A DNA stretch of 64,000 nt from NCBI RefSeq assembly GCF_900177775.1, contig NZ_FXWH01000001.1, positions 1,488,001 to 1,552,000 of the forward strand. Direction: 5' to 3'. Position numbers and translations under genes: made by a program. The stretch is from Pseudidiomarina planktonica (GTDB lineage: Bacteria; Pseudomonadota; Gammaproteobacteria; Enterobacterales; Alteromonadaceae). The notes under the pieces are model-generated. The model worked only from the letters and a program-made list of their open reading frames with translations. It was not told the DNA's origin and did no database searches. This document shows positions 41,602-51,687 of this stretch, one piece after another; position 1 is the stretch's first letter, and each line of letters opens with the position of its first letter.

Positions 41602-44600
41602 GTATTGCCAGCCTAGCCGTAAAACGGCCCGTTACTATTGCAATGATCACGCTGGCAGTATTGTTATTTGGTATGGTATCGCTATCGCGACTACCGGTTA
41701 CCTTACTGCCGGATTTGTCGTACCCCACTTTAACGATCAGAACAGACTACCTGGGCGCTGCGCCGGCTGAAGTAGAGCAATTAGTTAGCAAACCTATTGA
41801 AGAGTCTATTGGTACCGTAAAAGGCGTGCGCCGGGTTGAGTCTATATCTCGTGCCGGCCAAAGTGATGTAATGCTCGAGTTTGCCTGGGGTAGCAATATG
41901 GACATGGCCAGTTTGGATGTCCGTGAAAAACTGGATCTGGTAGAACTACCACTAGACATTGAGAACCCACTGATTTTGCGCTTTAACCCGGCGCTGGATC
42001 CGATTTTCCGCTTGGCACTTAAAACGGCGGACAATAATGTTTCAACAGCCAACCTAAAACGCCTGCGCACCTACGCCGAAGAAGACTTAAAGCGCCAACT
42101 TGAAAGCATAGACGGCGTTGCTTCAGTGCGCTTAGGCGGTGGTCTGGAAGACGAAGTTCAAATTCTTGTAAACGAACAGCGCTCGACCCAATTACAAATT
42201 CCCATGTCGCTAATTATTGAGCGGCTTCGCGCAGAAAATATAAACCTTTCCGGTGGCCGCATTGAAACCGAGCGGCACGAATATCTGGTCCGCACGCTTA
42301 ATCAATTTGAAACACTGGATGATATTCGCGCCATTTATATTGCCACCCGCAACGATTCTCATATTCAGTTAAGTGACATTGCCGAAATCCGCGACGGCTA
42401 CAAAGACCGCGATGCCATTACCCGGGTTGGTGGTGCTGAGGCTGTTGAGCTATCACTTTACAAAGAAGGTGATGCCAATACCGTAGCTGTTGCAAAAGCC
42501 ATTCGCAGCAGTTTGCAGCAGTTACAACAGGCCAATTTAATTCCGGCCGAGTACACGCTTGCTCAAATATATGATCAGTCGGTATTTATTGGCGCAGCTA
42601 TAAGCGAAGTGCGCGATGCCGCCATATTTGGTGGTTTACTGGCGATGGTTATTATCTACCTGTTCTTACAACGCGTATGGCCCACTGTCATTATCTCGTT
42701 AGCGATACCAGTTTCTATTATTGCTACCTTTAACCTGCTCTACAGCAACAATATCAGCTTAAACATGATGTCGCTAGGTGGTATCGCCCTGGCCGTTGGT
42801 ATGCTGGTGGATAACGCTATTGTAGTACTTGAAAATATAGCGCGTCACCAACAGGATAAGTCGGCTGATAAAGCGGCTGAGCAAGGTACCAGTGAGGTAG
42901 CTGGCGCCATTACCGCCTCTACCCTTACCACCATGGCGGTGTTCTTTCCCCTGGTTTTTGTAGAAGGCATTGCCGGGCAGTTATTCAGTGACCAGGCTCT
43001 AACAGTAACCTTCGCGTTGCTGGCCTCCCTATTTGTGGCGTTAACACTAATTCCGATGCTAGCCGCCCGCCAAAGCAAAACGGTAGACAGCATCGCCAAT
43101 GATCCACTCATGCAACCGCAACCGCCACGAGATTTACCCTGGTGGCGGGTGGCTCTGGCGTTCCCGGTTACGCTTATTGTTCGCTACATTCCTTTTGCCA
43201 TAACCGCTGTTATTCAGCTGATATGGCGCGTGCTAAGCCGTGGCTTTTTGTTACTAACCAAACCGCTACTAGCTGCATTTAATGCCTTTTACCTGATAGT
43301 TGAAAGCGCTTATACACGCTTACTGCAAGTTTGCTTACGGCGGGCTCCGCTTACCTTAGCAAGTATTCTACTGGTTGCAGTTGCCTGCTACAGTTTGCTG
43401 CCAAGGCTTCCGGTTGCCCTGCTTCCAGCCATGGCGCAAGGCGAGTTTTATGTAGAAGTAGAGCTAGCCCCCGGCGCAGCCATTCACGAAACCGACGCTA
43501 CCTTGCAGACGTTAAGCGCAGCACTCGCGAATGAAACCGCCATTGAACGCTTTTATTCAGTAGCTGGTACCGGCAGCTTATTAAACGCCTCACCGGCGCA
43601 AGGCGGTGACTACTGGGGTCGCCTGAATGTGGTAATGAAGTCATCCGCAAGCCCTGCTACAGAAGCCCAAGTAATGGACCGGCTGCGTGAAACGGCCGCA
43701 CGATTACCCGGTGTTATGGTAAAATTCGGCCGCCCTGAGCTATTCAACTTTACCAGCCCACTGGTAATTGAACTTACTGGCTATAACTTACCTTTGTTGC
43801 AGCAAAGTGCCCAGCAGGTGGCCGACGCCTTAGCTGCTACCTCAGAGCTTACTGACATTCGCGTGAATATGACCAATGGCCAACCGGAAATTGCGGTGCA
43901 GTTTGATCACGCCCGGTTAGCCAAGCTAGGTTTAACCGCAGCAGACGTGAGTGAGTTGCTGGCAGCGAAAATCGGCGGCCGGGTAGCTACCCAGTACAGT
44001 TTGGACGACCGGAAAATTGATGTACTGGTGCGCAGCCAGATACAGGACCGTGATTCGGTAAGCGACTTGCGCCAACTAGTAATTAATCCTGGCTCAGAGC
44101 GTGAACTGCCGCTGCACGCGGTAGCAACCATTACCCAAATCACCGGACCGAGTGAAATTACCCGCATTGATCAGGAGCGCACTGCGCTGGTTGAAGCCAA
44201 CATTGTTGTGGGTGACTTAGCTCAGGCAGTAGCGGCAGCGCAAGCAGTGCTGGACAATCAGCAGTTGCCCTTAGGCGTAACTGCCGTAGTTTCAGGCCAG
44301 AACGAAGAAATGGAACAGTCGTTCCGCTCGCTGCAATTCGCCTTGTTACTGGCGGTATTTCTGGTTTATCTGGTTATGGCATCACAGTTTGAGTCTCTGT
44401 TACATCCGTTCTTTATTCTATTTACGGTGCCGCTGGCCGGAGCCGGCTCGGTACTGGGCTTAGCTATTACCGGCACCAGCCTCAGCATTATCGTGTTTAT
44501 TGGCCTAATCATGCTGGCTGGTATTGTGGTGAATAACGCCATCGTTCTGGTTGATCGCATGAACCAGCTGCGTGCGGAAGGCGTGGAACGAATCACTGCC

Positions 44601-44828
44601 GTTGCAACCGCGGCGCAACAGCGCTTGCGCCCTATTCTAATGACCATGATGACCACAGTACTGGGCTTGTTACCACTAGCACTGGGCTTAGGCGAAGGCG
44701 CGGAAATACGCGCGCCTATGGCCATTAGTGTAATTTTTGGTTTGTTCTTCTCAACCGCGTTAACACTGCTATTTATTCCGGCGTTGTACACGCTGTTCGA
44801 CCGTAAATCTTATGGAGTGCAGTCATGA
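41598..44828 (+). CDS. RND efflux permease, first of two
   Basis: A 1076-residue inner membrane transporter of the AcrB/HAE-1 superfamily with two six-helix halves and large periplasmic loops. It opens with SLAVKRPVTIAMITLAVLLFGM and RLPVTLLPDLSYPTLTIRTD. The proton-relay position in helix 4 is GMLVDNAIVVLEN, with one Asp where AcrB has an Asp-Asp pair. It starts inside the adaptor gene (ATGA) and itself overlaps the second permease by ATGA. The unusual block QSKTVDSIANDPLMQPQPPR sits in the central cytoplasmic stretch. Drug or metal specificity cannot be read from the sequence. Confidence 0.93.
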   Translation: MSIASLAVKRPVTIAMITLAVLLFGMVSLSRLPVTLLPDLSYPTLTIRTDYLGAAPAEVEQLVSKPIEESIGTVKGVRRVESISRAGQSDVMLEFAWGSNMDMASLDVREKLDLVELPLDIENPLILRFNPALDPIFRLALKTADNNVSTANLKRLRTYAEEDLKRQLESIDGVASVRLGGGLEDEVQILVNEQRSTQLQIPMSLIIERLRAENINLSGGRIETERHEYLVRTLNQFETLDDIRAIYIATRNDSHIQLSDIAEIRDGYKDRDAITRVGGAEAVELSLYKEGDANTVAVAKAIRSSLQQLQQANLIPAEYTLAQIYDQSVFIGAAISEVRDAAIFGGLLAMVIIYLFLQRVWPTVIISLAIPVSIIATFNLLYSNNISLNMMSLGGIALAVGMLVDNAIVVLENIARHQQDKSADKAAEQGTSEVAGAITASTLTTMAVFFPLVFVEGIAGQLFSDQALTVTFALLASLFVALTLIPMLAARQSKTVDSIANDPLMQPQPPRDLPWWRVALAFPVTLIVRYIPFAITAVIQLIWRVLSRGFLLLTKPLLAAFNAFYLIVESAYTRLLQVCLRRAPLTLASILLVAVACYSLLPRLPVALLPAMAQGEFYVEVELAPGAAIHETDATLQTLSAALANETAIERFYSVAGTGSLLNASPAQGGDYWGRLNVVMKSSASPATEAQVMDRLRETAARLPGVMVKFGRPELFNFTSPLVIELTGYNLPLLQQSAQQVADALAATSELTDIRVNMTNGQPEIAVQFDHARLAKLGLTAADVSELLAAKIGGRVATQYSLDDRKIDVLVRSQIQDRDSVSDLRQLVINPGSERELPLHAVATITQITGPSEITRIDQERTALVEANIVVGDLAQAVAAAQAVLDNQQLPLGVTAVVSGQNEEMEQSFRSLQFALLLAVFLVYLVMASQFESLLHPFFILFTVPLAGAGSVLGLAITGTSLSIIVFIGLIMLAGIVVNNAIVLVDRMNQLRAEGVERITAVATAAQQRLRPILMTMMTTVLGLLPLALGLGEGAEIRAPMAISVIFGLFFSTALTLLFIPALYTLFDRKSYGVQS

Positions 44829-47800
44829 GTACAGCAGACTTTGGCGGTGTTATTGCGCGGGCGGCGTTACGTCGCCCCGTTACCACCTGCATGGTGTTTC
44901 TATCACTGGTACTGCTGGGGCTTATTGCTAGCCGCTTATTACCTTTAGAGAAATTTCCAGGTATAGAAATTCCAGAAATTATGGTGCAAGTGCCCTATCC
45001 CAACTCAACCCCGGCAGAAGTTGAACGTCTGATAACGCGCCCGATTGAGGAAGCTCTGGCTACCCTGCCCGGCATTAAACGCATGAACTCGGTTTCTAAC
45101 GAAAATATGAGTCAGGTGTTTCTACAATTAGCATGGGAATCCGACATCAACGGCAAAAGTATCGAAGCTCGTGAGAAAATTGATACGGTTCGCCACCTGT
45201 TGCCTGATGATGTGGAGCGCGTGCTGGTGTATCAGTTTAATACCAGCGATATGCCGATTTTTCAGTTGCGTATTTCCAGCCAACGCGACCTTAGCAATGC
45301 CTATGAACTGTTAGACCGTAACCTGAAACGCCCAGTTGAGCGGGTTCCGGGCGTGTCCAAAGTTAACCTGTATGGTATTGAACCTCAGCAGATTATGATT
45401 CGCCTGAGCAGCGAACGCCTGCTGGCACTTAATATTGACCAACAAACTGTTGTGGATCGGTTGCGTCAGAGTAATTTCGCCTTAACGGCTGGTCATATTG
45501 AAGCACCACACGGACGTATTTTGGTAAACCCTATTGGAGAGTTTCAGAATCTGGCGGAAATCCGCAATTTATTGATAACCGATCAAGTAAAATTGAGTGA
45601 CATTGCCACGGTACAACGGGAAATGCCGCGGCGCTCTGAAGGCCGTCACCTGGACCGGAAATATGCCATTGGTATGGAAGTATTCAAAGAGTCCAATGCC
45701 AACTTAGTGGAAGTGTCACGGGCGGTTATGAGCGTTATTGACGAAGTGCGTGACGACCCACAGTTTAACGGTATTAATTTGTATGTAATGGATGACACTG
45801 CGGATGGCGTTACTACCTCGCTTAGCGACTTGCTGGATGCCGGTTTAATAGGCGCGGTGCTGTCTTTTATTGTGTTGTTTTTATTCTTACGCAATCTCAC
45901 CACCACCTTCATTGTGGTGCTATCGGTACCAATTTCTATCGCTATTGCCTTAGGTGGCATGTACTTCTTCGGCTACAGCCTGAATATTCTGTCGTTAATG
46001 GGCTTAATGCTGGCCGTTGGTATGTTGGTAGACAACGCGGTGGTTGTGACCGAAAGCATTCAGCACGAGGCTGAAACCAGCGAGCCTGGTGAAGCGTCTA
46101 CGGTACGTGGCGTTGGTAAAGTAGCCCTGGCGGTTATTGCCGGTACCCTAACTACCGCCATTGTATTCCTACCCAACATTATTGGTGAGAAAATTGACGT
46201 CACCGTGTTTTTAGAGCACGTGGCTATTTCTATTTGCTTCTCACTAGCGGCTAGCTTATTAATTTCACAAACTCTGATACCGCTATTATTGTCACGTTTC
46301 AGCCATCGGCTAAAAGTTAAAAAATCTACACAACCGCCGAAGCTGCAACGTTACTATCAGGCGTCGCTAAGCTGGACGCAGGATCATCCTCGCTGGACCG
46401 GGCTGTTCGCGCTACTGATTTTAGCAAGTACCTTTATTCCCATGAGTTTGGTCAGTGGTGACAGCGAACAAGGTTCGTTTAATAACCAGATATTTATTAA
46501 CTACAACATTAAAACGCAATACAAACTGGCCGAAGTTGAGGCTGAAGTTGACCGGATGGAAGCTTACTTGTACGACAACAAAGAAAGCTTTCACATTGAG
46601 CAGGTTTATAGCTATTACACGCCTGGCCACGCCATGACTACGGTTATTCTCAAGGACAAGTACGACGAGAAAATCAGTTCTATCATGGAGCGGATCCGCG
46701 CCGGTTTTCCTACTATGTTACGTAGTGAACCGGGTTTTGGCTGGGGTAACGGCGGTGGCGGCGGTGTTCGCGTTACTTTAAGCGGGAACTCGACTGACGT
46801 ATTACAAAGTTTGGCGGAGCAAATCACGCCGCTACTAAGCTCGATTGATGGTCTTACTGATGTTCGTTCGGAACAGGAAGAAGGTAAATACGAACTACAA
46901 ATAAATATTAACCGTGAACGGGTGCACCGCTTAGGGCTAACCACTGCAGACGTTGCGAAAACGGTTTCAACGGCCCTGCGGGGCGAACGCTTACGCTCAT
47001 TCCGTGCCGACCCCAATGGTGAAATACCAATTCGGGTAGCCTTCGACGAAGAGCTGGAATTTTCGCTGGCAAAGCTGAAAGAGCTGCCGGTAGCGCGTCA
47101 GGGTAATGAAATACTCCCTTTAAGTTCAGTGGCTACTATTACCCGAGTACCGCAGTTGGGAGAAATACGTCGCTATGATCGCCGAACTGCATTGAATATC
47201 GGTGCCAATCTGGATGAACTACCGCTAAATGAAGCACGCGACCGTATCACCGAGAAAATGGCACAACTGGAGCTACCAAGCGGATATGAGTGGAGCTTAG
47301 ATGGCAGTTTTCGCCGCCAGCAGGAAGCTGAGAACGTGATGCTAACTAATATGATTCTTGCCATTTGCATGATTTATATTGTGATGGCTGCGCTGTTTGA
47401 GTCGGTACTGTTGCCAACCGCTGTTATCACCTCCCTGGTGTTATCTATTGTTGGCGTGTTCTGGGCGTTGTTAGTGACCGGACAATCCATCACAGTTATG
47501 GCCATGATTGGCATTCTGATTCTAATGGGAATAGTGGTGAACAACGGTATAGTGCTGGTGGACAGGATAAATCAGTTACTAGGGGAAGGAGCGACTATTC
47601 GCACGGCGGTTATTGATGGCTGTGTAAGCCGCTTGCGGCCGGTTATTATGACCGTAGCCACCACGGTATTGGGTTTAATTCCACTAGCCATGGGCACTAC
47701 CCAAATTGGTGGCGACGGCCCTCCGTACGCCCCTATGGCGATTGCCATTATTGGTGGCTTACTGTTTTCAACCGTCACCAGCTTGTACTTAGTACCATTT

Positions 47801-47902
47801 GCCTACGTTCGCTTGCTGGTTTGGCGTCATCGCTTTCGGTTATTGAAAGCGAGTTCAGGTAAGGCTGTAGAGCGAGTGGTTAAGCCTGTTAGTGAATCTT
47901 AA
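44825..47902 (+). CDS. RND efflux permease, second of two
   Basis: A 1025-residue RND permease, related to but clearly different from its neighbour. It opens with ARAALRRPVTTCMVFLSLVL and ASRLLPLEKFPGIEIPE. The helix-4 motif is GMLVDNAVVVTES, again with one Asp. A glycine-rich loop GFGWGNGGGGGVRVTLSGNS lies in the second periplasmic domain. The two permeases overlap by ATGA and share one adaptor, as in MdtABC, where MdtB and MdtC form a mixed trimer. Each gene could also form its own trimer. Confidence 0.92.
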   Translation: MSTADFGGVIARAALRRPVTTCMVFLSLVLLGLIASRLLPLEKFPGIEIPEIMVQVPYPNSTPAEVERLITRPIEEALATLPGIKRMNSVSNENMSQVFLQLAWESDINGKSIEAREKIDTVRHLLPDDVERVLVYQFNTSDMPIFQLRISSQRDLSNAYELLDRNLKRPVERVPGVSKVNLYGIEPQQIMIRLSSERLLALNIDQQTVVDRLRQSNFALTAGHIEAPHGRILVNPIGEFQNLAEIRNLLITDQVKLSDIATVQREMPRRSEGRHLDRKYAIGMEVFKESNANLVEVSRAVMSVIDEVRDDPQFNGINLYVMDDTADGVTTSLSDLLDAGLIGAVLSFIVLFLFLRNLTTTFIVVLSVPISIAIALGGMYFFGYSLNILSLMGLMLAVGMLVDNAVVVTESIQHEAETSEPGEASTVRGVGKVALAVIAGTLTTAIVFLPNIIGEKIDVTVFLEHVAISICFSLAASLLISQTLIPLLLSRFSHRLKVKKSTQPPKLQRYYQASLSWTQDHPRWTGLFALLILASTFIPMSLVSGDSEQGSFNNQIFINYNIKTQYKLAEVEAEVDRMEAYLYDNKESFHIEQVYSYYTPGHAMTTVILKDKYDEKISSIMERIRAGFPTMLRSEPGFGWGNGGGGGVRVTLSGNSTDVLQSLAEQITPLLSSIDGLTDVRSEQEEGKYELQININRERVHRLGLTTADVAKTVSTALRGERLRSFRADPNGEIPIRVAFDEELEFSLAKLKELPVARQGNEILPLSSVATITRVPQLGEIRRYDRRTALNIGANLDELPLNEARDRITEKMAQLELPSGYEWSLDGSFRRQQEAENVMLTNMILAICMIYIVMAALFESVLLPTAVITSLVLSIVGVFWALLVTGQSITVMAMIGILILMGIVVNNGIVLVDRINQLLGEGATIRTAVIDGCVSRLRPVIMTVATTVLGLIPLAMGTTQIGGDGPPYAPMAIAIIGGLLFSTVTSLYLVPFAYVRLLVWRHRFRLLKASSGKAVERVVKPVSES

Positions 47903-47913
47903 GTCGCATGAAG

Positions 47914-47938
47914 CAACTGGCGGTTAACCCGCCAGTTG
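47914..47938. other. Hairpin at the convergent RND/kdsB ends
   Basis: CAACTGGCGG (47914-47923), TTAAC, CCGCCAGTTG (47929-47938) form a 10-base-pair stem. It covers the kdsB stop codon and lies 11 bases past the second permease stop. No strong T run follows on either strand, so it may slow or stop polymerase only with help. Confidence 0.55.
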
Positions 47939-48679
47939 TTGTGCTCGTGCTAAATCTTCCGGGGTATCTATGCCCGCCGGTGGATTAAAAATTGCTTCTG
48001 CTACGTGAATTCGCTCACCGTGCCAAAGTACCCGTAGTTGCTCCAAAGATTCAATTTTCTCTAACGGACTTGCATCCCAGCTGGCATAACGCAACACAAA
48101 GCCAGCACGATAGGCGTAAATACCCACATGACGGAAATACACGCCTTCAAGTAAAGTCTGCTCGTCAGAATTACTAAACTGGTCGCGACTGTATGGAATG
48201 GGGGCACGGCTAAAATACAGTGCATAACCGTTCGCATCGGCTACTACTTTCACGGTATTCGGATTAAAAACTTCATCGCGATTAGCCAAAGGTACTGCCA
48301 GAGTTGCCATAGGCGCCTGACGCTGGTTAGCCAAATTATCGGCTACCTGGCGAATAATCTCTGGTGGAATAAAGGGTTCATCACCCTGCACATTCACCAC
48401 TACCTCATTTTCTGCCAAAGCTAAATATTCAATAACCTCAGCCAAACGTTCAGTGCCTGATTCATGCGTTGGCGAGGTCAGCATGGCCCGGCCGCCAAAA
48501 CCTTCCACCATGTTTAAAATACGCTCATCGTCGGTTGCAACTATCACTTCGGCGGCACCACTAGCCTGAGCTCGTTCGTAAACGTGCTGAATCATTGGTT
48601 TGCCGGCAATATCTGCCAGCGGTTTACCAGGTAAGCGGGTGGATGCATAACGCGCAGGAATAACCACTGTAAAACTCAT
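47924..48679 (-). CDS. kdsB: CMP-KDO synthetase
   Basis: Activates 3-deoxy-manno-octulosonate with CTP for lipopolysaccharide core synthesis, in the cytoplasm. The 251-residue protein starts with [19 protein letters not shown] and has ATDDERI and [12 protein letters not shown], the nucleotide- and metal-binding motifs of KdsB. It overlaps ycaR by four bases (ATGA) and is the last gene of comEC-msbA-lpxK-ycaR-kdsB, the E. coli order. Confidence 0.96.
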   Translation of the reverse strand: MSFTVVIPARYASTRLPGKPLADIAGKPMIQHVYERAQASGAAEVIVATDDERILNMVEGFGGRAMLTSPTHESGTERLAEVIEYLALAENEVVVNVQGDEPFIPPEIIRQVADNLANQRQAPMATLAVPLANRDEVFNPNTVKVVADANGYALYFSRAPIPYSRDQFSNSDEQTLLEGVYFRHVGIYAYRAGFVLRYASWDASPLEKIESLEQLRVLWHGERIHVAEAIFNPPAGIDTPEDLARAQQLAG

Positions 48680-48873
48680 GAGGGTAACTTCTCCAACTCT
48701 TCATTTGTTAGTTCACGTGCTTCATTTACCAGCAACACCGGAATGTCATCGCGTACTGAAAACGCCAGTTTATCACCGCGACAAATAAGTTCTTGCTGCT
48801 CGGCATTCCATACCAACCGCCCTTTGCATAGTGGGCAAGCCAGTAACGCTAAGGTTTTCTTATCAAGAGTCAT
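48676..48873 (-). CDS. ycaR: YcaR/Trm112-family small protein
   Basis: A 65-residue protein of the Trm112p/YcaR family, also called UPF0434. It contains [20 protein letters not shown], with a Cys-x-x-Cys zinc-like knuckle, and [20 protein letters not shown]. In other organisms Trm112 activates methyltransferases; the function of the bacterial form is uncertain. It overlaps lpxK by 11 bases and kdsB by four, in the known lpxK-ycaR-kdsB order. Confidence 0.93.
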   Translation of the reverse strand: MTLDKKTLALLACPLCKGRLVWNAEQQELICRGDKLAFSVRDDIPVLLVNEARELTNEELEKLPS

Positions 48874-49882
48874 GGGTTAAGCCTTTTAATTTCAATTCCA
48901 GCTGTTGCCAGAACGATTCTGGCAACTGTGCATTAATTGCTAAATAGTACCAATGCCGCTGTGCAAACGCACGACACTTCCCGGCATCTTTTTCGGTCAT
49001 TAACAACGGCCGTTGCCGGTTGAAATGCCGAAAGTCTGCAGGTGTAAAAGCATGATGATCGGCGAAACTAGCGGTTTCTGCCAGCTCAATTTGTTGCTCC
49101 AGCAAGGTATTAAAAAAGCGCTGCGGGTGACCAATAGCGGCAATAGCCGTAACCGGCTCACCGTCAGGCTTATCAATTTTTTGCCCGTCGCTCACCCGAT
49201 GCCAGGACCGCGCTTCAGTACTGATTGAATGCGCCTTAGTCAGTGCTGCTATAGCGCTCGCCCCAGGACCATCAGGCTGGCCATTTAACAGCACAAAATC
49301 GGCTTTTTTCAATCGCGTAAGCGGCTCGCGCAAAGGCCCACAAGGTAGCCGCCAGCCATTACCTATGCCTCGCTTGCCATCTACCACAATAAGTTCAAGG
49401 TCACGCTGCAGAGCATAATGCTGCAACCCATCGTCGCTAATCAACACGTTTACGGCAGGAAAATCACGTAGTAGTTGTTGCGCTGCCTGGGCGCGATTCG
49501 GATCGGCAATAACCGGAACGCCGCTGCGCTGGGCTAGCAATAGAGGTTCATCACCGCACTCAGCAGCCGTGGCAGTAGTTTCTACCAACAATGGAAATGG
49601 CCCCTGCCCACCATAACCGCGGGTTACAATTCCTGGCTTCCAGCCGTGTTGTTGCAACCATTCCACCAGCGCTAACACAACCGGCGTTTTACCGGTACCG
49701 CCTACGCTGATATTACCCACCATTAATACCGGCACAGGCGCTTTATAGGAACGTTTTAAGCGCCAGCGGAATGCCAGTCGGCGTACGGAAGTTACCACAC
49801 TAAAGAGCGCACTTAGCGGCACCAGTAAATAAAGTAGCGGATGTAAATAAGGCCGATACCACGCTGACTCAATCCAGCGCAT
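48863..49882 (-). CDS. lpxK: Tetraacyldisaccharide 4'-kinase LpxK
   Basis: Phosphorylates the lipid A precursor at the 4' position, at the inner membrane. The 339-residue protein has an N-terminal membrane segment (about residues 15-32) and the Walker A loop VGGTGKTPVVLAL. The conserved RGYGGQGP and LISDDGLQHYAL motifs follow. The start overlaps the msbA stop by one base. It is in the same order as in E. coli, just downstream of msbA. Confidence 0.96.
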   Translation of the reverse strand: MRWIESAWYRPYLHPLLYLLVPLSALFSVVTSVRRLAFRWRLKRSYKAPVPVLMVGNISVGGTGKTPVVLALVEWLQQHGWKPGIVTRGYGGQGPFPLLVETTATAAECGDEPLLLAQRSGVPVIADPNRAQAAQQLLRDFPAVNVLISDDGLQHYALQRDLELIVVDGKRGIGNGWRLPCGPLREPLTRLKKADFVLLNGQPDGPGASAIAALTKAHSISTEARSWHRVSDGQKIDKPDGEPVTAIAAIGHPQRFFNTLLEQQIELAETASFADHHAFTPADFRHFNRQRPLLMTEKDAGKCRAFAQRHWYYLAINAQLPESFWQQLELKLKGLTHDS

Positions 49883-51630
49883 TAGTGACTGCCGCTAAAC
49901 TGCAGATTATAAAGCTGGTAGTAAGCACCTTCGCTTTCCAGCAATTCCTGATGACTGCCGCGTTCCAGAATAGAACCATCTTCCAGCACCAAAATTTCGT
50001 CTGCGTTTTCGATAGTCGACAAGCGATGCGCGATAACGATTGAGGTACGGTCACGTTGCAATGCACTTAAAGCGTTCTGAATATGTCGCTCCGACTCGGT
50101 ATCCAGCGCCGACGTGGCTTCATCCAGAATAAGAATTGGCGCATCACGCAACAACGCACGCGCAATAGCTATTCGTTGGCGCTGACCGCCAGACAACATC
50201 ACGCCGTTTTCACCAACAGTAGTGTCCAGGCCATTCGGTAAGTCGTCAGTAAACTCGGTGACATAAGCTTGTTCTGCCGCCGCCTTAATCTGTTCTGGGG
50301 TAACGCTACCCATGGCACCGTAAGCAATGTTATTGGCGATGCTTTCGTTAAACAGGGTTACGTGCTGAGAAACCACGGCTAATTGCCGACGCAAACATTT
50401 CAACTCGTAGTCTTTAATGTCCACGCCATCGAGCAAAATTTTGCCACATTCAACGTCATAAAAACGCGTCAGCAAATTAGAGATAGTAGATTTACCGCTA
50501 CCCGAGCGGCCTACCAATGCCAGAATTTTACCTGGTTCTACCGAAAAGCTAACCTCGTGCAATGCAGGCGCGTCGGTTTCATTGTAGGTGAAGCTGACAT
50601 TTTCAAATTCGATACGACCTTTAGCGCGCCCTATCCGATGCTCACCTTGGTCAATTTCCGGACGTTCATCGAGCACCTCAAACACGCTTTGCGCTGCCGC
50701 AATGCCGCGTTGAAAGTCGCTGTTTACATTGGTTAGCTGTTTTAACGGACGTAATAACATCATCATGGCGGCTAACAGAGCTGCGAAGGCACCACCGGAG
50801 AGCTCTTCCAGCATGTCTGGAAAGCTTAGAATAAACAGCACCATGGCCAGGCTTAACGAGGCAATAAACTGAATCACGGAAGTACTTAAGGTTCGCGCAA
50901 TTACCAACTTCATATTTTGATTGCGGGTAACGTTATTTACTTCTTTAAAGCTATCGGCTTCGCGTTCCTGCCCTTCGTACATCACTACTACTTTATGCCC
51001 GTTGAGCATTTGCTCAGCGGTAGTAGTGACATTACCCATGGCGGTTTGAATGCGGTTCGACACCTGGCGGAAGCGTTTGGAAACCACAGCTACAACTTTT
51101 GCGACCAGCGGCCCAACAATCAAAAACACCAGCGACAGCTGCCAGCTGTGATAGAACATAATGGTTAGCAGGCCAATAACGAAAGCGCCTTCACGAATCA
51201 AAATAAGAATCGCACGGCTACTGGCTTCTGCTATTTGCTGAGTGGTGTAGGTGATTTTCGAAATTAAATCACCGGTTGAATGTTGGTCATGAAAAGACAC
51301 CGGCAATTGCATCATGTGCTCGAACAACTGCTGGCGCAGCCGCGTTACCACTTTGAATCCAACCCAGCTTAAAAAGTAGCTGGAAACAAAGTTAAAAATA
51401 CCGCGCACAATAAAAATAACGGGCACAAATAGCGCGCCTATCATCAGAATACGACTGTTCTGGTCGGTTAAACCGTCATCAATTAGCGTCTGTATTTGTG
51501 ATAAAAAGAAGCTATCAACGGCCGCGTAGCCAATCATGCCAATTATCGACAGAATAAAGGCGCCCCGATACGGCTTTATATATTTCATTAGGCGCCGCAG
51601 GGTTTGTTTTCTTTGCAGTTCTAAGTCCAT
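49882..51630 (-). CDS. msbA: Lipid A-core flippase MsbA
   Basis: An ABC exporter that flips lipid A-core across the inner membrane. The ATG at 51630 gives 582 residues, the E. coli length; a TTG two codons earlier is possible. Six hydrophobic helices occupy residues 20-310. The ABC domain has Walker A ALVGRSGSGKSTISN, the signature MLSGGQRQRIAIARALL, Walker B ILILDEATSALD and the switch histidine in IVIAHRLSTI. It follows comEC and is followed by lpxK. Confidence 0.96.
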   Translation of the reverse strand: MDLELQRKQTLRRLMKYIKPYRGAFILSIIGMIGYAAVDSFFLSQIQTLIDDGLTDQNSRILMIGALFVPVIFIVRGIFNFVSSYFLSWVGFKVVTRLRQQLFEHMMQLPVSFHDQHSTGDLISKITYTTQQIAEASSRAILILIREGAFVIGLLTIMFYHSWQLSLVFLIVGPLVAKVVAVVSKRFRQVSNRIQTAMGNVTTTAEQMLNGHKVVVMYEGQEREADSFKEVNNVTRNQNMKLVIARTLSTSVIQFIASLSLAMVLFILSFPDMLEELSGGAFAALLAAMMMLLRPLKQLTNVNSDFQRGIAAAQSVFEVLDERPEIDQGEHRIGRAKGRIEFENVSFTYNETDAPALHEVSFSVEPGKILALVGRSGSGKSTISNLLTRFYDVECGKILLDGVDIKDYELKCLRRQLAVVSQHVTLFNESIANNIAYGAMGSVTPEQIKAAAEQAYVTEFTDDLPNGLDTTVGENGVMLSGGQRQRIAIARALLRDAPILILDEATSALDTESERHIQNALSALQRDRTSIVIAHRLSTIENADEILVLEDGSILERGSHQELLESEGAYYQLYNLQFSGSH

Positions 51631-51687
51631 GTCCAAACTATCATAAGAAATAATGATTCCATTCTAACCGTTTTATTTAGGCGCTGG

